A stretch of DNA of 6,612 nt from an uncultured Eubacterium sp. GTDB taxonomy: Bacteria > Bacillota > Clostridia > Lachnospirales > CAG-274. The DNA lies in contig UQRG01000087.1 in NCBI GenBank assembly GCA_900543365.1, forward strand, positions 1 through 6,612, read 5' to 3'. The first letter of the stretch is position 1, and the number at the start of each line of letters is the position of its first letter. Shown in pieces: positions 5,001-6,612 of the stretch. The notes below the pieces were generated by a model. It had not been told where the DNA came from. It searched no databases and saw only the letters and a list, made by a program, of their open reading frames with translations. Both the position numbers and the translations under genes were made by a program.

Positions 5001-6602
5001 ATGAAAAAAATTATATGTGTTTTAGCAAGTTCTATTGCTATATTATCCACAGTCTGTCTTGCCTTTGGTGAAAAAACGCCAATTTATGGCGATGCTAACA
5101 ATAACGGTATTCTAGATGTTGAAGATTCTGCTATAGTTTTAGATAAGGTACTTACAAATAAGTCAATGCCTATTGAAGAAAATGCTGATTATAAAAAATA
5201 TATAGACCTTAATAAAGATAATATTATTGACTCTACAGATGTATCTATAATACTCCAAATGGCTCTTGATAAAAATTATAGACCTGAAGGTATTCCTAAC
5301 GAGCCTACTACTGAAACAACTACAATTATTTCTACAGATTCAACAACAGAAACTACTACTATTGACACAAGTGACGGTGTTGTAGTTGATAACTTTACTG
5401 ACCTAAAAAATGAAATTGCTAAAAAAGACAATAAAATTTATATTAAAGGCACCATTAATTGTACTGAGAGGTTAAAACTTACAAACAAAAATGCTAATAC
5501 TGAAATACTTGGTCTTACTAATACAGATGGCACAGGTGCAACCCTTGACTTTGCATCATTAAGAGATAGTCTTACAAGTTCTGGCTCAGGTGGTACAGGT
5601 ATTTTAATTAACGGTAGTCATTATACATTCAAAAATATAATTGTACAAAATGCTGGTGATTGTGGTGTAAGAATTACTGGTTTAGATTCTGGCTATTCTA
5701 CTTTTGAAAATTGCATATTTAGATATAACAATAACTCTGGTGTATCTGTTACAAATGGTGGCTCTAACAATACATTTAAGTATGTTGATAGTTATAGAAA
5801 TGCTGACCTTATTCAAAAAAACGGCGGAGATGCTGATGGTTTTTCTGTTAAACTTCAAGCTGGAGAAAATAACTACTTCTACAATTGTCGTGCTTGGGAA
5901 AACAGTGACGACGGTTGGGATAGTTATGATAGAGGCACACCATACATTGGTAGAGTTGACTATGTAGAATGTCTTGCTTGGAATAACGGTAATCCAAAGG
6001 TATTTACTGGTGAATATGACTATGAAAATGGTTTTGCTTTAGATAAGAACCTTTTATATATTCAAGAAATATTAAAAAATGACCCTGATTTTGAAACTAA
6101 ATATAATAACCATAATGTAACAAGCTGGCCAAAGCTTACAGTTAAACTTCTTGGCACAAGTAATTCTTATACAAACATTAGAAGTAAGGCTTGGCAAGGT
6201 AATCCTAATGGATTTAAATTTGGTTCAGCAGAAACACCAAGTTCATCATACAGATATATTAAAAACTGCATAGCTTTTGACCACGCAAACACACCTAACC
6301 AAAATCCTGCAAAAGGCTTTGATAGAAACAACGGTGCAGCATCTTATGATATTGAAAATACATTAAGTTTCAACAATGGTCAAAATTATTGGATGGATAA
6401 AATGACTCCTAATTCAGTTAAGGGTATATGTTATAGCTTTGGAAGCGGTAAAGCTGATGCCCCTGGTTCTCTTAAACTTACTACTCCAGACCAAACTAAA
6501 CAAACAGAACTTAAGTCTACAGTGTATGCTTACAGAGATATGATTTATGATTATGTTTACAACAACAAAATACCGGGTGAACAAATTTGTAATGTATTCT
6601 AA
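5001..6602 (+). CDS. Secreted PL9-type pectate lyase with N-terminal dockerin (copy 2)
   Basis: This 533-residue paralogue of the preceding gene has the same order of parts: signal peptide (1-23, ending CLAFG), dockerin-like module (about 28-93, loops D31-D42 and D69-D80), Thr-rich linker (about 100-122), beta-helix and conserved tail. The active-site set is complete: D279, D303, D304, D307 and K406 (NPNGFKFG). Around the calcium site (residues 277-321) 40 of 45 residues match copy 1. Differences cluster in the linker, the first strands (about 139-200), and an extra stretch near 430-437 (NTPNQNPA) that accounts for most of the added length. The first calcium loop has N33 where copy 1 has D33. 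The last 13 residues are identical in both. The gene ends 10 bases before the window edge, so its terminator is not seen. Likely role: extracellular polygalacturonate lyase, perhaps with a somewhat different substrate preference from copy 1. Confidence 0.86.
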   Translation: MKKIICVLASSIAILSTVCLAFGEKTPIYGDANNNGILDVEDSAIVLDKVLTNKSMPIEENADYKKYIDLNKDNIIDSTDVSIILQMALDKNYRPEGIPNEPTTETTTIISTDSTTETTTIDTSDGVVVDNFTDLKNEIAKKDNKIYIKGTINCTERLKLTNKNANTEILGLTNTDGTGATLDFASLRDSLTSSGSGGTGILINGSHYTFKNIIVQNAGDCGVRITGLDSGYSTFENCIFRYNNNSGVSVTNGGSNNTFKYVDSYRNADLIQKNGGDADGFSVKLQAGENNYFYNCRAWENSDDGWDSYDRGTPYIGRVDYVECLAWNNGNPKVFTGEYDYENGFALDKNLLYIQEILKNDPDFETKYNNHNVTSWPKLTVKLLGTSNSYTNIRSKAWQGNPNGFKFGSAETPSSSYRYIKNCIAFDHANTPNQNPAKGFDRNNGAASYDIENTLSFNNGQNYWMDKMTPNSVKGICYSFGSGKADAPGSLKLTTPDQTKQTELKSTVYAYRDMIYDYVYNNKIPGEQICNVF

Positions 6603-6612
6603 TATTATAAAA

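Noticed and set aside
5704..5967. 87-codon frame inside lyase copy 2
   Set aside because: It is a shadow of the conserved beta-helix region, with no ribosome site or domain.
3242..6602. The two lyase genes as one operon
   Set aside because: A clear Rho-independent terminator and a separate promoter lie between them, so separate transcripts are more likely; some read-through is possible.
1..6612. CRISPR array, insertion sequence, tRNA or rRNA
   Set aside because: No regularly spaced repeats, transposase frames, terminal repeats or RNA-gene sequences were seen.

Overview
The window is AT-rich DNA with Shine-Dalgarno sites of the AGGAGG type, sigma-A-like promoters and Gram-positive transporter families. 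It carries secreted enzymes with an N-terminal dockerin-like module and Thr-rich linkers. Together these point to a pectin-degrading anaerobic member of the Clostridia, perhaps Lachnospiraceae or Ruminococcaceae from a gut or rumen. That placement is an inference from gene content; no rRNA or other decisive marker is present.

Left part (1-3045), all on the minus strand. From right to left it holds: murG, the lipid II-forming GlcNAc transferase; a possible 15-residue hydrophobic peptide; a leader with a strong hairpin; thiT, the thiamine-binding S component of an ECF transporter; an EamA/DMT-family permease 16 bp behind thiT; and the 5' part of an exported Thr-rich protein that runs off the left edge. 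murG has a consensus promoter (TTGACA, 17 bp, TATAAT) whose -10 box lies inside a perfect 10-bp-arm inverted repeat, so a repressor site is likely. No TPP riboswitch is visible before thiT.

Middle (3046-3241). This is a divergent intergenic region between murG and the first lyase gene. It holds the murG promoter and operator, a 37-bp AT-rich imperfect inverted repeat, and the promoter of the first lyase gene.

Right part (3242-6602), plus strand. Two tandem paralogous genes encode secreted proteins with the same order: signal peptide, dockerin-like pair of calcium loops, Thr-rich linker, PL9-type right-handed beta-helix pectate lyase, and a conserved C-terminal tail. The PL9 calcium aspartates and a catalytic lysine candidate are present in both. 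Each gene has its own promoter, with a nearly identical core (15 of 16 bases), and a Rho-independent terminator separates them. They are therefore probably separate transcripts under common control. Their likely job is calcium-dependent cleavage of polygalacturonate outside the cell, with the dockerin-like module attaching the enzyme to a cohesin-bearing partner that is not in this window.

The most notable points are the N-terminal position and long loop spacing of the dockerins, a conserved insertion before the catalytic lysine, the duplicated promoter, the palindrome over the murG promoter, and a ThiT that lacks a usually conserved histidine.
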